Assembly: GCA_003222935.1 (NCBI GenBank)
Contig: QHXL01000593.1
Coordinates: forward strand, 1,213 to 6,243
Reading direction: 5' to 3'
Source of the DNA: Acidobacteriota bacterium
GTDB lineage: Bacteria > Acidobacteriota > Blastocatellia > Pyrinomonadales > Pyrinomonadaceae
DNA length: 5,031 nucleotides
A model generated the notes under the pieces. It was not told the origin of the DNA and ran no database searches. It saw only the letters and a list, made by a program, of their open reading frames with translations. Numbering within the stretch: the first letter of the stretch is position 1; every line of letters starts with the position of its first letter. A program made the translations under genes and the position numbers. Positions 4,844 through 5,031 of the stretch are shown here, piece by piece.

Positions 4844-5031
4844 AACAAACCATCAACTTCTTGTTTTCTTAACAAGGTTTTATGGTGGCAAGGCTTCGCC
4901 GCCTGTTGTGAGGATTGGCTATGCCTTTCCGTCAAGCGCGCTCACCGACTGGGCTGCGCCCCTTGCTGCCGATGCGTCTATTACTGAGCTGACTGGTGGA
5001 TATCACGTGAAGGAACTAGCCATACAGGAAA
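4844..5031. other. Non-coding or repeat-like end region with three small GGC-N3-GCC hairpins
   Basis: No gene can be supported here. Three mini-palindromes occur in 70 bp: GGCTTCGCC (4892-4900), GGCTATGCC (4917-4925) and GGGCTGCGCCC (4951-4961). One plus frame stays open from about 4809 to the window end and reads GGKASPPVVRIGYAFPSSAL in the middle, but it has no start codon with a ribosome binding site. Such peptides are typical of translated repeat sequence. A weak AT-rich hairpin (CTTGTT/AACAAG) near 4860-4876 lies after the oxidoreductase gene, but lacks the GC-rich stem and T-run of a terminator. Confidence 0.45.

Noticed and set aside
4809..5031. Open plus frame to the window end as the next gene
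   Set aside because: There is no start codon with a ribosome binding site, it passes through the decayed CTCTGTG arm and mini-hairpins, and the peptide is not recognisable.

Overview
The window most likely comes from a member of the Acidobacteriota, perhaps Blastocatellia-like. This is an inference from gene content (secreted DUF1080 protein, secreted TIM-barrel sugar isomerase-like protein, GMC oxidoreductase, Gfo/Idh/MocA oxidoreductase), roughly balanced base composition, and long CTCTGTG-type palindromes of a kind I associate with such genomes. No rRNA, tRNA or marker gene is present to prove it.

Layout, all genes on the plus strand: 1-544, the 3' end of a GMC oxidoreductase gene, broken by an internal deletion with frameshift; 548-654, palindrome 1; 688-1365 and 1371-1637, two closely spaced unrecognised genes; 1634-2422, a DUF1080 (3-keto-disaccharide hydrolase family) gene with palindrome 2 (1671-1754) inside its signal-peptide coding region; 2449-2549, palindrome 3, followed by a solo arm resembling palindrome 1 (2565-2591); 2607-3436, a secreted sugar phosphate isomerase/epimerase-like gene with a frameshift just after the signal peptide; 3484-3583, palindrome 4; 3588/3611-4810, a Gfo/Idh/MocA oxidoreductase whose Rossmann N-terminus sits in another frame; 4815-4843, a degenerate solo arm of palindrome 3; 4844-5031, no convincing gene.

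The catabolic genes fit one theme. GMC and Gfo/Idh/MocA enzymes can oxidise or reduce sugars at C3, and DUF1080 and xylose-isomerase-like proteins are linked to cleavage of 3-keto-glycosides. The cluster may therefore encode an oxidative glycoside-cleaving pathway, partly outside the cytoplasm. The two small unknown genes lie inside it.

The most notable signal is the set of four hairpin-forming palindromes. They share one build (arms 30-40 nt, loop 24-27 nt, total 84-107 bp), yet their arms are unrelated in sequence. They sit 3 nt after a stop codon, in frame inside a gene, between genes, and 4 nt before a start codon. Two of the families also appear as lone degraded arms, as in REP/REPIN systems. 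Three of the four catabolic genes carry frame-disrupting lesions, so the locus is either decaying or imperfectly assembled.
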